Positions 1 to 9,025 of a stretch of DNA of 64,000 nucleotides are shown here, piece after piece. Position 1 is the first letter of the stretch. Every line of letters starts with the position of its first letter. The notes under the pieces were generated by a model. It searched no databases. It saw only the letters and a program-made list of their open reading frames with translations, and had not been told where the DNA came from. This DNA is from Geobacteraceae bacterium (GTDB lineage Bacteria > Desulfobacterota > Desulfuromonadia > Geobacterales > Geobacteraceae), in the NCBI GenBank assembly GCA_009773645.1, contig WSYB01000018.1:1-64000 (forward strand), written 5' to 3'. The position numbers and the translations under genes are program-made.

Positions 1-56
1 AGCTTTCCCCTTATATTCGAATGCTCGGCGCTGATATGCCGGGCTTCTTGAACAAT

Positions 57-89
57 GGATTGAAACGACTTTTCAAGTCGTATCAATCC
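57..89. repeat. Imperfect hairpin downstream of the SIR2-like gene
   Basis: Arms GGATTGA (57-63) and TCAATCC (83-89) enclose inner arms ACGACTT (65-71) and AAGTCGT (75-81), separated by one A-A mismatch. It lies just past the stop of the minus-strand gene starting at 1183, so it may end its transcript, but no good U-tract follows in that direction. It could also be a dispersed palindrome. Confidence 0.4.
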
Positions 90-103
90 TTATTGGTTGT
101 AGC

Positions 104-1183
104 CTATTTGCTAGCCCAAAACGCGGCATGTACCTTTTCCAACGAGTTCATTGTTATCGTTGTTCTATTGCCATAGTTGTTCCGGCGGATTTCCTGGGTC
201 GTTCTGACCAAGCTATCTAAGTAGTCGGTGACTGATACATTTTTGAATCGATAGTAGCCAAACTCTAGGAGGTCGTCGAACCTTGTCTTTACGCTGCCAT
301 CCGGGTCAAGGCAGATGACGTCGATTGTTTTTAAATGCTTGCAGCCAACCACAGCCGACTTCAGCAGGTATTTTATGTACGAGTCGGACTCAGGGAGTGA
401 GTAACCAATAAACCTGATGTGATTTGTGTCCCTAAGCACTTGATAAGCTGTCTTCCAAGCTGGGACAACTTGAGGGTGAGTACCTTTTGCCCATGTTGGT
501 GGTACAATTATTCCACCTTCCAGGCAGCCGTGGAGCTTTGAAAGGTGGCATAACTCCCACTCTGGATCATAATTCGATTTTTCAAAAGATAGAGTGCCAT
601 CGGTGACAAAATGGTTTTTAACAAAGGAAGCCACATTTTCAAGAACCAAATCGTAGTTCATTGTCAATACAGAGTACCGGATAGATTCTTCTTTGCTTAC
701 TGCCGCATGAAATTCTCGTTCGTCTGATCCGGGTAACGCCTTAGCCTTCCGACCTTCACAGAAGGTCATCCTCAAAAGATTTCCGACAAAATACCCATAT
801 TTCGTTAGGGGTCCACTGCTACCGAATACAAAGTCATACCAGTTCCCAGGAAGCGCCCCACCGTCATAAGGTTTCATCTGAGGCGTGTGGTAGGAAATTA
901 CATCAGCTATGTATTTAGTAAATGCCTCGCTCAGCTTCTTTCCATCCAAAAAATCCATCATTTCCGTAAGTGACAATATTTCTTCAATATTAAAAAGATT
1001 GCTGTTGTAATAGTTTTTTGAAATCGACAGGCTTTCTATTGAGTCAAAAACCTTCTTGAAGTGGGTATAAGTATCTTGATTTTCATAATACATGTCTTTA
1101 GATTTGAACAAGAAATTACTCATCACAGGCAGCCCAAGAGGAGCCGAGAAGCCGGCACCGAGAATATATGTCACTTTTTCCAA
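104..1183 (-). CDS. SIR2-like NAD-binding domain protein
   Basis: A 359-residue protein. The N-terminus has the Rossmann nucleotide motif GAGFSAPLGLP (about residues 10-20), followed by TMNYD near residue 175 and LHG near 217. This set is typical of SIR2-like (SIR2_2) proteins, which bind or hydrolyse NAD and are common as stand-alone or fused effectors in anti-phage defence. There is no N-terminal toxin, helicase or Argonaute-like partner in view, and the left side of the gene is close to the window edge. The gene is visibly more AT-rich than the hydrogenase genes nearby, which suggests acquisition by transfer. The family call is from motifs; the defence role is inference. Confidence 0.75.
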   Translation of the reverse strand: MEKVTYILGAGFSAPLGLPVMSNFLFKSKDMYYENQDTYTHFKKVFDSIESLSISKNYYNSNLFNIEEILSLTEMMDFLDGKKLSEAFTKYIADVISYHTPQMKPYDGGALPGNWYDFVFGSSGPLTKYGYFVGNLLRMTFCEGRKAKALPGSDEREFHAAVSKEESIRYSVLTMNYDLVLENVASFVKNHFVTDGTLSFEKSNYDPEWELCHLSKLHGCLEGGIIVPPTWAKGTHPQVVPAWKTAYQVLRDTNHIRFIGYSLPESDSYIKYLLKSAVVGCKHLKTIDVICLDPDGSVKTRFDDLLEFGYYRFKNVSVTDYLDSLVRTTQEIRRNNYGNRTTITMNSLEKVHAAFWASK

Positions 1184-1266
1184 TTCATTTCTCCTTGCTA
1201 CAACGATGTTATTAGGCGGTTAGAGCAAGCATCCTATAAAGGATACCGGCATCTTGTATAGGATAT

Positions 1267-1617
1267 CTATAACCCCCTCTTCCCTTTAATGAAATCCGCC
1301 TGGATTCTTTCCTCCAGTTCCGTGCCGCGAACTGAGCCATACGGAACGAGCCAGAGCTTTTTCTCCGGGTCCCATCTTCCTCCCGCAGCCTTCAACCTAT
1401 CCCGGAGGGCCTTCTCAGTATACGCCGCCATTATGGGTACTATATCTTCATCTCTGAGCCGTGAGAAAGGCTTCCACGGCTTTTCCTCCACGACGATCTC
1501 GACCGTCTTTAACCGTACCCCCCGGATTTCATCGTACCGATACCGGACATAGAGCAACGACTTGCCGTATTTCTCCACAAGTTGCTTTGTTCCCTTCTGC
1601 CCAGGTTTAAGATTCAA
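1267..1617 (-). CDS. Small conserved-looking hypothetical protein
   Basis: A 116-residue, lysine- and arginine-rich protein without signal peptide or membrane segment. It starts MNLKPGQKGTKQL and ends in a basic tail. A central segment (GGRWDPEKKLWLVPYG, about residues 78-93) looks like a compact structured motif. I do not recognise the family with certainty. Proteins of this look occur beside recombinases and transposases in Geobacter-like genomes (from memory), and the neighbouring SIR2-like gene also looks acquired, so a mobile-DNA-associated role is possible. No catalytic residues can be named. Confidence 0.55.
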   Translation of the reverse strand: MNLKPGQKGTKQLVEKYGKSLLYVRYRYDEIRGVRLKTVEIVVEEKPWKPFSRLRDEDIVPIMAAYTEKALRDRLKAAGGRWDPEKKLWLVPYGSVRGTELEERIQADFIKGKRGL

Positions 1618-1905
1618 TCTGCTTGTTTCTGGGGTCGGACCAAGCTAGTTGATTGAAATTACTTGATAATCGTTCGAAAAGAAGATGTTTTCGGCGCTTA
1701 GAGCCTCATTTCTAGGGGCAAAATCAGCATTTTAGGGTGCATTCTCTTCTCCCATCCTTAATACACCCGGAAAACCGAAAAATCAACGCCAAAGGGAGGG
1801 AACGGGGGCAGGGAAAACCTGAGTAAATAGAGTAAAAGATGGGAGGAAACCAATATCCGCAGTCGTTTCCTGCAGGCCAACTGTGACATCAGCCCCATCC
1901 GGAAA
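1618..1905. other. Intergenic gap between the acquired genes and the kinase
   Basis: About 290 bases. I see no convincing gene. The stretch right after the hypothetical gene is AT-rich, then becomes purine-rich on the plus strand up to the histidine kinase stop. It holds the 3' side of the minus-strand kinase transcript; no clear hairpin with U-tract was found. Confidence 0.5.
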
Positions 1906-3888
1906 CTACTGGGCCAAGGGGATAATCACGCGGAACAAGGCCCCTTTTCCGGGTTCGCTCTCCACCTCGATCCGCCCGCCATGGTCCTTCATGATACCGT
2001 ACGATACCGAGAGACCAAGTCCCGTGCCGCTACTCCTGGTGGTGAAAAACGGGTTGAATATATGCTCCAGGTTTTCCCGCGTGATCCCCGCTCCCGTGTC
2101 GGCGATCGTAATCTCGCAATCGCCGTCCGTGGAGTTATTCTTTGTCGTCACCGTCAGAACCCCGCCGCCATCCATGGCCTGGACGGCATTGAGGATGAGG
2201 TTGGTGAATACTTGTCGCAACTGGTCGGCGTCTCCTTCGATTTCCGGCAGGTCGAAAGCATACCGCTTTTGGACGGAAATGGCCGTAAGGGAGACCTGGT
2301 GTCCTACCTGATTGAGGATTTCATCGAGCAGCCGGTTAATGTCCGATTTACCCGGATGCTTGCGCTCCCGGTGTGCAAATTTAAGGAGATTTGCCACGAT
2401 CCGTTCCACCCGGCCTACTTGCTGCACAATGGTGTCCACCTCCTCGCGGGAAGGGGTTTCTTCCGGGATGGCCATCTGCAAAAGCTCGGCATTGCCGCGG
2501 ATTATGGCCATCGGGTTGTTGATCTCGTGAGCCACGCCGGCGGCCAGTTCACCGATGGCGGCGAGCTTTTCAGCACGCACGAGCTCCTCCCGCGTCCGGA
2601 CGAGGAGAAGGTTTTTGTCTTCGAGTTCCGCGGTCCGTTCCTGTACCTTGCGCTCCAGGTCGCGATTCAGGTTCCGGATTTCTTCCTCCCGCTGGGAGAG
2701 TGCCCTGGTCATCTGCACAAACTCTTCTGCCAGGTCGCCGATCTCGTCCCTCGTCATGACGGCAATCTGCACTTCCCGTTCGCCTGATGCCACGCGCCGT
2801 GCGTGGTTTTCCAACTCCCTGATGGGGCGGGCAAGGCGGGAACCCATCTTCCAGGAGAGGGCGATGCCGGTAAGCGTGCCGAAAAAGAGGACTCCCGCAT
2901 AGATAAGATTGAGCTGACCCTGTATTTTCAGGTAAGGCTTTTCGGACATCCCCGCGTAAAGGGAGCCGACTGCCTTGCCATCCGGATCGAAAATCGGCTC
3001 ATAGGCGGCGAAGTACCAGTCATCCAGCACGAAGGCCCGACCGACCCATTTCCGCTTCTCCAGAAGCACCCGGTCATAGACCTGCTCCGACATGAGGGTG
3101 CCGATGGCCCGCTTCCCCCCCGGCGCAGTTACGTTGGTGGCAATGCGCAGGTCGCCGAGAAATATGGTGGCGCTGCCGGCATCCTTGCCGTCAAATTGAA
3201 CCCCTTCGTAAATGATGCGTTTTATCTTGTCCACGAGCCCGGTGTTATTGTTGAGCATGATCCCGCCGTAAAGTGCGCCGACTACGGCCCCGCCGGCATT
3301 TTTCACCGGCGCCGCCGCCACCAGGAACATTCCCGCCCGTTCGTATTTTTTCGTGTACTGTCGTGCCCGGGGAGTTGCCTGAACCGGAATCACGACCCTT
3401 TCCGCCAGCCTGGGGTTATCCTTCAGGAGTTCCTCGTAGGGGATGACCATGGTGCCGCTCACCTCTTCGCCGCTCATCAACCTCGGCACAAGTCGGCTGC
3501 TCCATCGGGAGGCGTCGGTTTCGGCAGGGTTGCCGGCCCGGAAGACAATCTGGCCGTAGGCATTGACGACGTTCAGAAAGTCAAGCTGCTCGTTATTCAA
3601 CAGGGGGGTGAGGAGGGTGTCGAGCGTCTTGCGGTCGCCCCTGTTGAGGGCGGTGGCGGCCTGGGGGGAGCGCCCGGTGAACTTCACCACGTCGCGGATA
3701 TGTTCGAGCTCGTTGAGATAGACCTCCCGGGCGGAATTGAGGTCGGTCCTGACCTTGTCCTGGGCCTGGGTGCCAATCCGCGAGCCGATGAGATAGAAAC
3801 CGGTCAGCCAGCAGACGAGAATGGCGACGAGGAGGGGGAACAGCGACCCCAAGGTCAGTTTCAGCTGGATGGGAAAGCGGCGGGGCAT
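1906..3888 (-). CDS. Membrane sensor histidine kinase, cache-HAMP-HisKA-HATPase
   Basis: A 660-residue kinase. Membrane segment 1 is at about residues 13-35, then a long periplasmic sensor of cache type (about 40-320), membrane segment 2 at about 328-346, a HAMP linker (350-400), a coiled coil (400-440), the phosphoacceptor H-box AAGVAHEINNP with His454, and a C-terminal ATPase domain containing GTGLGLSVSYGI. It is co-transcribed with the NtrC-class regulator: the regulator stop and kinase start overlap as TGATG. The pair is divergent from the hydrogenase operon, whose promoter is of sigma-54 type, so it probably senses an extracellular ligand and controls hydrogenase expression. The ligand is unknown. 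Confidence 0.92.
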   Translation of the reverse strand: MPRRFPIQLKLTLGSLFPLLVAILVCWLTGFYLIGSRIGTQAQDKVRTDLNSAREVYLNELEHIRDVVKFTGRSPQAATALNRGDRKTLDTLLTPLLNNEQLDFLNVVNAYGQIVFRAGNPAETDASRWSSRLVPRLMSGEEVSGTMVIPYEELLKDNPRLAERVVIPVQATPRARQYTKKYERAGMFLVAAAPVKNAGGAVVGALYGGIMLNNNTGLVDKIKRIIYEGVQFDGKDAGSATIFLGDLRIATNVTAPGGKRAIGTLMSEQVYDRVLLEKRKWVGRAFVLDDWYFAAYEPIFDPDGKAVGSLYAGMSEKPYLKIQGQLNLIYAGVLFFGTLTGIALSWKMGSRLARPIRELENHARRVASGEREVQIAVMTRDEIGDLAEEFVQMTRALSQREEEIRNLNRDLERKVQERTAELEDKNLLLVRTREELVRAEKLAAIGELAAGVAHEINNPMAIIRGNAELLQMAIPEETPSREEVDTIVQQVGRVERIVANLLKFAHRERKHPGKSDINRLLDEILNQVGHQVSLTAISVQKRYAFDLPEIEGDADQLRQVFTNLILNAVQAMDGGGVLTVTTKNNSTDGDCEITIADTGAGITRENLEHIFNPFFTTRSSGTGLGLSVSYGIMKDHGGRIEVESEPGKGALFRVIIPLAQ

Positions 3889-5288
3889 CAGCGGAGGCCT
3901 TCGTCTGCCTGGTTCCTGCCCGGTTCCAGGGCGTATTCGACGATCTTCCGGTCGAGGGTTTTCCGGGAGATGCCGAGGAGGTCCGCGGTACGGCTCTTGT
4001 GAAAGCCGGTTTTGTTCAGGATGCGCTGGATATGCTCTCGTTCCAGCGCTTCAAGGGAGATGATCCGATCGTCATCCTGGCGTGGGGGAGGGTCGTTTTC
4101 CGCCATTTTCAAGGGGAGAGTCCCGCTCGTTATCTCGCTCCCCCGTGCCAGGATTACCGCCCGTTCTATGACATTCTCCAGCTCCCGTACGTTTCCCGGC
4201 CAGTGGTAATCGGTCAAAAGCCGCAGGGCGTCACCGGTGATGCCGGAGAACTCTTTTTTCATCCGCCGGGCGTATTTCCTGACAAAATGCCTCGCCAGCG
4301 GCTCGATGTCTTCCTTTCTCTCCCTGAGCGGAGGGAGCGTAATGTTGATCACGTTCAGCCGGTAATAGAGGTCTTCCCGAAATCGCCCCTCCCGTACCTC
4401 CCTTTCCAGGTCCTTGTTGGTGGCCGCCACAAAACGGATGTCCACTTTCTTCGGCTTCGTTGCCCCCACCGGGATGAAGTCCCGTTCCTGGAGAACCCGC
4501 AGGAGCTTGGCCTGGATTGCCATGCTCATGTCGCCGATCTCGTCGAGGAACATGGTTCCGCCGTCCGCCTCCTCCAGGAGCCCCTTCTGAGTGGTCACCG
4601 CGCCGGTGAAGGCGCCGCGTACGTGGCCGAAGAGCTGGCTTTCCAGCAGGGTGTCCGACAGGGCCGCGCAGTTGATGGAGAGGAAGCGGTGCCCCTTGCG
4701 AGGGCTGTTGTCATGGAGAGCGCCGGCGATAAGCTCCTTGCCCGTGCCGGATTCGCCGAAGACAAGGATATTCGCTTCGCTCTCCGCCACCTGGAGGGTG
4801 AGATCGTAGATTTCCCGGAATCGGCTGCTCTTGAAGATGATGTTGTCCGGTACGGAAGGCCTGTTCAACTCTTCCTTGAGGGCCTGGTTTTCCTTGAGGA
4901 GCAACTCCAGTTCAAGGGCACTTTCCAGCATGGTGAGGATTTTTTCCTTGGGAAACGGCTTGGTGACGTAATCGTTGGCGCCGAGCTTGATCGCTTCCAC
5001 CGCTGAATCGATGGTGCCGTACGCGGTCATGATGATGACCGGCAGGCGCGGCCGCAGCTCTTTGACTTGTTTCAGCACCTGGATGCCGTCCAGGTCCGGC
5101 ATGCGAATGTCCTGGAGGAGGAGATCGCCGTTATCGGGGGCCTGTTTCATGTGCTGGAGAAGCTTCTCTCCGGCGTTGAAGGTGGTGACGACAAGTCCTG
5201 CGGCCTGCAGGAGTTTTTTCAGGTAGCGGAGGATCTCCTCCTCGTCGTCGCAGATGAGAATATGTCCCTTGAGCATGTCAGGTTCCAT
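3888..5288 (-). CDS. Sigma-54-dependent response regulator (NtrC class)
   Basis: A 466-residue regulator with a receiver domain (1-125, acidic pair D14/D15, phosphoacceptor D60 in QDIRMPD), an AAA+ sigma-54 interaction domain with Walker A GESGTGKE and the loop GAFTGA that contacts sigma-54, and a C-terminal Fis-type helix-turn-helix (RTADLLGISRKTLDRKI). A start at Met5 (5276) is equally possible, since neither ATG has a strong ribosome site. It forms a two-component pair with the overlapping kinase. The nearest sigma-54 promoter is at 5470-5487 in front of hybS, so the hydrogenase operon is its likely target. Confidence 0.93.
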   Translation of the reverse strand: MEPDMLKGHILICDDEEEILRYLKKLLQAAGLVVTTFNAGEKLLQHMKQAPDNGDLLLQDIRMPDLDGIQVLKQVKELRPRLPVIIMTAYGTIDSAVEAIKLGANDYVTKPFPKEKILTMLESALELELLLKENQALKEELNRPSVPDNIIFKSSRFREIYDLTLQVAESEANILVFGESGTGKELIAGALHDNSPRKGHRFLSINCAALSDTLLESQLFGHVRGAFTGAVTTQKGLLEEADGGTMFLDEIGDMSMAIQAKLLRVLQERDFIPVGATKPKKVDIRFVAATNKDLEREVREGRFREDLYYRLNVINITLPPLRERKEDIEPLARHFVRKYARRMKKEFSGITGDALRLLTDYHWPGNVRELENVIERAVILARGSEITSGTLPLKMAENDPPPRQDDDRIISLEALEREHIQRILNKTGFHKSRTADLLGISRKTLDRKIVEYALEPGRNQADEGLR

Positions 5289-5344
5289 TTACGTGTGGTG
5301 AGGTTTCGGTGCATTTGTTTCGGGTATGTGACAAAAAGATACAC

Positions 5345-5366
5345 TCTTGGACAAAACGATGCAAGA
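5345..5366 (+). promoter_or_regulatory. Candidate enhancer site for the NtrC-class regulator
   Basis: Inverted repeat TCTTG-N12-CAAGA, about 105-125 bases upstream of the sigma-54 promoter of the hydrogenase operon, a normal distance for an activator of this class. The divergent regulator makes it a plausible binding site. Support is only the symmetry and the position. Confidence 0.35.
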
Positions 5367-5469
5367 CAAGATTTCCTTTCGACACCTGCATCACCTGCGC
5401 ATTGTGTGGCTATCGCTATATATCAAGAGTTTGCCGGATAAAAAGCGGTTTCATGGAAGTGTAAACGCG

Positions 5470-5487
5470 TTGGCATGGCTGTTGCCA
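5470..5487 (+). promoter_or_regulatory. Sigma-54 (-24/-12) promoter of the hyb operon
   Basis: The sequence TTGGCATGGCTGTTGCCA has the invariant GG (5472-5473) and GC (5484-5485) ten bases apart and matches the TGGCAC-N5-TTGC consensus except the last base of the -24 box. It lies 75 bases before the hybS start. The adjacent divergent sigma-54 activator fits this assignment. Confidence 0.8.
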
Positions 5488-5560
5488 ATAGTCCGTAGGT
5501 TCCGCCCTCCCTGCCGGGCCAGGCCTATCCTTTTCATACCATTTGTTTCCAGGAGGCATT

Positions 5561-6679
5561 ATGAAAGACGACGAAACCCTGCGCGGCGTTTCGCGACGGG
5601 ATTTTATCAAGACCTGCGTAACCGTTACCGCCATGATGGGACTCCCCTTTGAGATGGTGACAAAGGTGGTTGAGGCTGCGGAAGCGGCCGACAACCGGCC
5701 GTCGGTGATCTGGCTTCATTTCCAGGAGTGCACCGGTTGTTCCGAATCGCTCCTGCGTTCGTCCCATCCGACAATCGCGTCTCTCATCCTCGACAAGATA
5801 TCCCTCGATTACCACGAGACCCTCATGGTCGGCTCCGGGGCCCAGGCAGAGCAGTCTCTCCACGATTCCATGCGCGCCAACCGCGGGAAATATCTCCTCG
5901 TGGTCGAGGGGGCGATTCCGACCAAGGATCTGGGGATCTACTGCAAGGTTTCGGGGAAGACCGCCCTGGAGTCCCTGAACAAGGCGGCGGAAGGGGCGGT
6001 GGCGATCATTCCCATCGGCACCTGCGCAAGTTACGGCGGCATCCAGTCGGTAAACCCCAACCCGACCGGCGCCGTCGGCGTGCGCGACATCATCAAGGAC
6101 AAGCCGATCATCAATATTCCCGGGTGTCCGCCAAGCCCGTACAATTTTCTTTCCACCGTAATGTACTATCTCACCTTCAACAAGCTTCCTGATCTGGACA
6201 GTCTGGGGCGGCCGAAATTCGCCTATGGCAGGAGGATTCACGAGCACTGCGAGCGGCGCCCGCACTTCGATGCAGGCAGGTTTGCCCAGGCTTACGGCGA
6301 CGAGGGGCACAGCCAGGGGTTCTGTCTCTACAAGCTCGGCTGCAAGGGGCCGGCGACCTATGCCAACTGTTCGGTACAGCGCTTCAACGACGTGGGAGTG
6401 TGGCCTGTAGGCGTCGGCCATCCGTGCATAGGGTGCACCGAGCCGGATATCCTCTTCAAAATGGCCATTGCCGACAAGCTGCAGATTCACGAACCGACCC
6501 CGTTTGACAGTTATGCGCCGGTCAATCTGAAAGAGAAGGGTAAGGGCCCGGATCCGCTCACCACTGGCGTTTTAGGCCTTGCTGCCGGGGCTGCGCTCGG
6601 AGCCGGGGCGATGCTTGCCAAAAAGCTTCCCCGCGACGGCGGAGTGAAGGGAGATGACGACCATGAAAAAACAGAGTAG
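5561..6679 (+). CDS. hybS: [NiFe] hydrogenase small subunit, Tat-exported
   Basis: About 372 residues. A twin-arginine signal (SRRDFIKT) is near the start, followed by the small-subunit FeS region ECTGCSES (proximal cluster) and later cysteines including the CIGCTEPD segment. The C-terminus has a hydrophobic Ala/Gly-rich segment that would anchor it to the membrane. I place the start at the ATG at 5561, which follows AGGAGG at 5551-5556; an in-frame TTG further up has no such site. It transfers electrons from the NiFe centre to HybA/HybB and is the first gene of hybSABL-P. The order matches the Geobacter Hyb uptake hydrogenase, periplasmic and linked to the quinone pool. Confidence 0.93.
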   Translation: MKDDETLRGVSRRDFIKTCVTVTAMMGLPFEMVTKVVEAAEAADNRPSVIWLHFQECTGCSESLLRSSHPTIASLILDKISLDYHETLMVGSGAQAEQSLHDSMRANRGKYLLVVEGAIPTKDLGIYCKVSGKTALESLNKAAEGAVAIIPIGTCASYGGIQSVNPNPTGAVGVRDIIKDKPIINIPGCPPSPYNFLSTVMYYLTFNKLPDLDSLGRPKFAYGRRIHEHCERRPHFDAGRFAQAYGDEGHSQGFCLYKLGCKGPATYANCSVQRFNDVGVWPVGVGHPCIGCTEPDILFKMAIADKLQIHEPTPFDSYAPVNLKEKGKGPDPLTTGVLGLAAGAALGAGAMLAKKLPRDGGVKGDDDHEKTE

Positions 6680-7598
6680 GCGTGATTTTTTCAAGCTGCT
6701 CGGCGTGACCGGCGCCGGAGCGCTTTTTTACGGCTCCAGGGCCGAAGCCTCGGATCGCTTGCGCGTCAACGACGAGGAACTGAGCATGCTCTACGACGCC
6801 ACCAAGTGCGTCGGCTGCAAGGCATGCATGGCGGTCTGCAAGCGGGTGAACGGCGATTACGGGGATCTCTCCTACGAACATGCCAAGTTCGACGCGGATT
6901 CACTCTGGGACTCGCCGTCGGACCTTTCCGGCAACACCAGGACCCTCATCAAGCTCTTCAAGGAGTCGGATAGTCGCTGGTCGTACATCAAGTACTCCTG
7001 CATGCATTGCCAGAAGCCGTCCTGCGTCTCGGTCTGCCCGGTGAGCGCCATGACCAAGGACAAGGTCAGCGGGATCGTGGATTACAACAAGAACACCTGT
7101 ATAGGCTGCCGCTACTGTCAGGTGGCGTGCGCCTTCAACATTCCCAGGTTCCAGTGGGACAAGACCATCCCGCAGATCGTCAAATGCGACCTGTGCAAAA
7201 ACACCAACCTGCGCCAGAAAGGGATACCGGCCTGCGCCGAAACGTGCCCCACCGGTGCCATTTCCTTCGGCAAGCGCAAGGATCTCCTGCAGGAGGCGAA
7301 GAAGAGGCTGCAGGAGCACCCCGACAAGTATGTCTATCACGTTTACGGCGAACAGGAGGTGGGGGGGAGCAACCACCTCTACCTGTCGGCCATGCCCTTC
7401 GACAAGCTGGGGCTTCCCGTTCTCAAGCCGGAGCCTCCCGCCGAGTTTTCCGAGAAGATCCAGCATACCATCTACAAAGGGTTCATCGCTCCCGTCGCCC
7501 TCTACAGCACCCTCTGCTTCATCGCCGTAAAAAACCTGAAGAAGCAGGGAAACGGCCATGACGCCGATGATTCCACGCAGCACGAGGAGGATAAGTAA
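6663..7598 (+). CDS. hybA: Hydrogenase iron-sulfur subunit HybA
   Basis: About 311 residues from the ATG at 6663 (an ATG nine bases upstream is possible). It has a twin-arginine signal (SRRDFFKLL) and four ferredoxin-like cysteine groups: CVGCKACMAVC, the CMHCQKPSC...C set, CIGCRYCQVAC, and the CDLC...C set, consistent with four [4Fe-4S] clusters. A single C-terminal hydrophobic segment (about residues 278-295) would anchor it. It relays electrons between the small subunit and the membrane protein HybB. The gene overlaps the end of hybS and shares TAATG with hybB, indicating translational coupling. Confidence 0.92.
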   Translation: MKKQSRRDFFKLLGVTGAGALFYGSRAEASDRLRVNDEELSMLYDATKCVGCKACMAVCKRVNGDYGDLSYEHAKFDADSLWDSPSDLSGNTRTLIKLFKESDSRWSYIKYSCMHCQKPSCVSVCPVSAMTKDKVSGIVDYNKNTCIGCRYCQVACAFNIPRFQWDKTIPQIVKCDLCKNTNLRQKGIPACAETCPTGAISFGKRKDLLQEAKKRLQEHPDKYVYHVYGEQEVGGSNHLYLSAMPFDKLGLPVLKPEPPAEFSEKIQHTIYKGFIAPVALYSTLCFIAVKNLKKQGNGHDADDSTQHEEDK

Positions 7599-8932
7599 TG
7601 GCCGGCCATAATGACGAATTTCAGCGACTGGAAGGGAAAATCTTCACCAAGTCGTTCTTTATTCTCCTTGCCCTGACCCTTATCGGCTTCTATTTGATCG
7701 CCGTTCGTTACATCAAGGGGATCGGCGTGGTCTCCAACATGAGTGACGGCTACCCGTGGGGGATATGGATCACGTACGACGTCGCCACCGGCACGGCCAT
7801 TGCCTGCGGCGGCTATGCCATGGCGATCCTGATTTACATCCGCAACCGCATGCACTATCATTCCATGATCCGCTCGGCGATCCTCACCAGCATGTTCGGC
7901 TACGGCCTTGCCGGCTTTTCGGTCATGGTCGACCTGGGACGCCCCTGGAACGCCTACAACTTCTTCATCCCCTCCAAGTGGCAGGCCAATTCCGCCATGT
8001 TCGAGGTTGCCCTCTGTGTCATGGCCTACTCAACGGTGCTCATGATCGAGTTCCTGCCGGCCATCCTGACGACCCTGGAGAAGACACGGGGCGAGCGACT
8101 GCAGAAGGTCATAAAGTGGGTGAGCCCAAGGCTGGTGCCGGATGAAATCCGGTTGCAGGCCGGCCTTGAAAGGGTGCGTTCGGCTGCCTCCTGGCTGCGG
8201 CCACGGCTGGACAAAGTGCTCATCTTCATCATCGTGCTCGGCATTACCCTGCCGACCATGCACCAGTCGTCCCTCGGGTCGCTGCTCCTGATTGCATCCA
8301 CCAAGCTGCACCCGCTGTGGCACACCGGCTTCCTGCCGCTCCTGTTCCTGATCAACTGCGTCTACATAGGCTACTCGATCGCCATCCTGGAATCAATCAT
8401 CTCTTCCTATAACTTCAAACGCCCCTTCGAAACAAAGGAACTGGCCGGCCTGGCCGGGCTGATTCCATGGCTGACCGCCATCTGGCTCACGGTCGTGATC
8501 GGCGATCTGGCGTGGCGCGGGCAGATCGGCGCCGCGCTACGTCTCGATTTCTATTCCGGCTTTTTCCTGCTGGAGTTCCTGCTGGTGGCTGGCGGTTCCT
8601 GCATGCTTTTCAGCAGAAACCTGCGCAATTCGGTTCGCTGGCTGTTCGTTTCCGCTGCCATGATCGTCCTGGGGGGCGCGCTCTACCGGTTCAACGTGTA
8701 TCTCATAGGCTTCAATCCCGGCCAGGGATGGCGTTACTTTCCGTCCCTTGCCGAGTTTCTGATAACAGCCGGCATCATCGCCTTCGAGATCCTCGGCTAC
8801 CAGGTGCTGGTGAAGATATTCCCGGTCCTTCCGACCCTCGGCGGACATGGCGGACATGGGAAAAAAGGGAAACCCGAACCGGTTCAGGACGTTGCGCCGG
8901 TCTCCGTGCCGGGTGGGGTGTTGGGGAAATAG
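7598..8932 (+). CDS. hybB: Hydrogenase integral membrane subunit HybB (NrfD/PsrC family)
   Basis: A 444-residue protein with about ten hydrophobic segments, the pattern of NrfD/PsrC-type quinone-reactive membrane subunits. It starts at ATG 7598 overlapping the hybA stop. It would pass electrons from HybA to menaquinone in the cytoplasmic membrane. The C-terminal tail after about residue 415 is hydrophilic (GHGGHGKKGK). It is followed by a short palindromic repeat before the large subunit gene. Confidence 0.92.
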   Translation: MAGHNDEFQRLEGKIFTKSFFILLALTLIGFYLIAVRYIKGIGVVSNMSDGYPWGIWITYDVATGTAIACGGYAMAILIYIRNRMHYHSMIRSAILTSMFGYGLAGFSVMVDLGRPWNAYNFFIPSKWQANSAMFEVALCVMAYSTVLMIEFLPAILTTLEKTRGERLQKVIKWVSPRLVPDEIRLQAGLERVRSAASWLRPRLDKVLIFIIVLGITLPTMHQSSLGSLLLIASTKLHPLWHTGFLPLLFLINCVYIGYSIAILESIISSYNFKRPFETKELAGLAGLIPWLTAIWLTVVIGDLAWRGQIGAALRLDFYSGFFLLEFLLVAGGSCMLFSRNLRNSVRWLFVSAAMIVLGGALYRFNVYLIGFNPGQGWRYFPSLAEFLITAGIIAFEILGYQVLVKIFPVLPTLGGHGGHGKKGKPEPVQDVAPVSVPGGVLGK

Positions 8933-8940
8933 GTCGCAAT

Positions 8941-8976
8941 GCCCTCACCCTGCCCCTCTCCCAGAGGGAGAGGGAA
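8941..8976. repeat. Short dispersed palindrome between hybB and hybL
   Basis: A CCCTCTCCCAGAGGGAGAGGG-like palindrome preceded by CCCTCACCCTG. This sequence type is a widespread extragenic repeat in bacterial genomes. It sits in the 90-base gap inside the operon and could affect message processing or the ratio of large to small subunit. Confidence 0.7.
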
Positions 8977-9025
8977 TGTTTAACCGATTAATCAATAAAC
9001 CGACAATAACAATCTGGAGGAATAC

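Noticed and set aside
2803-4002. A long plus-strand frame opposite the histidine kinase
   Set aside because: Antisense to strong coding sequence, no family motifs, and typical of GC-rich shadows.
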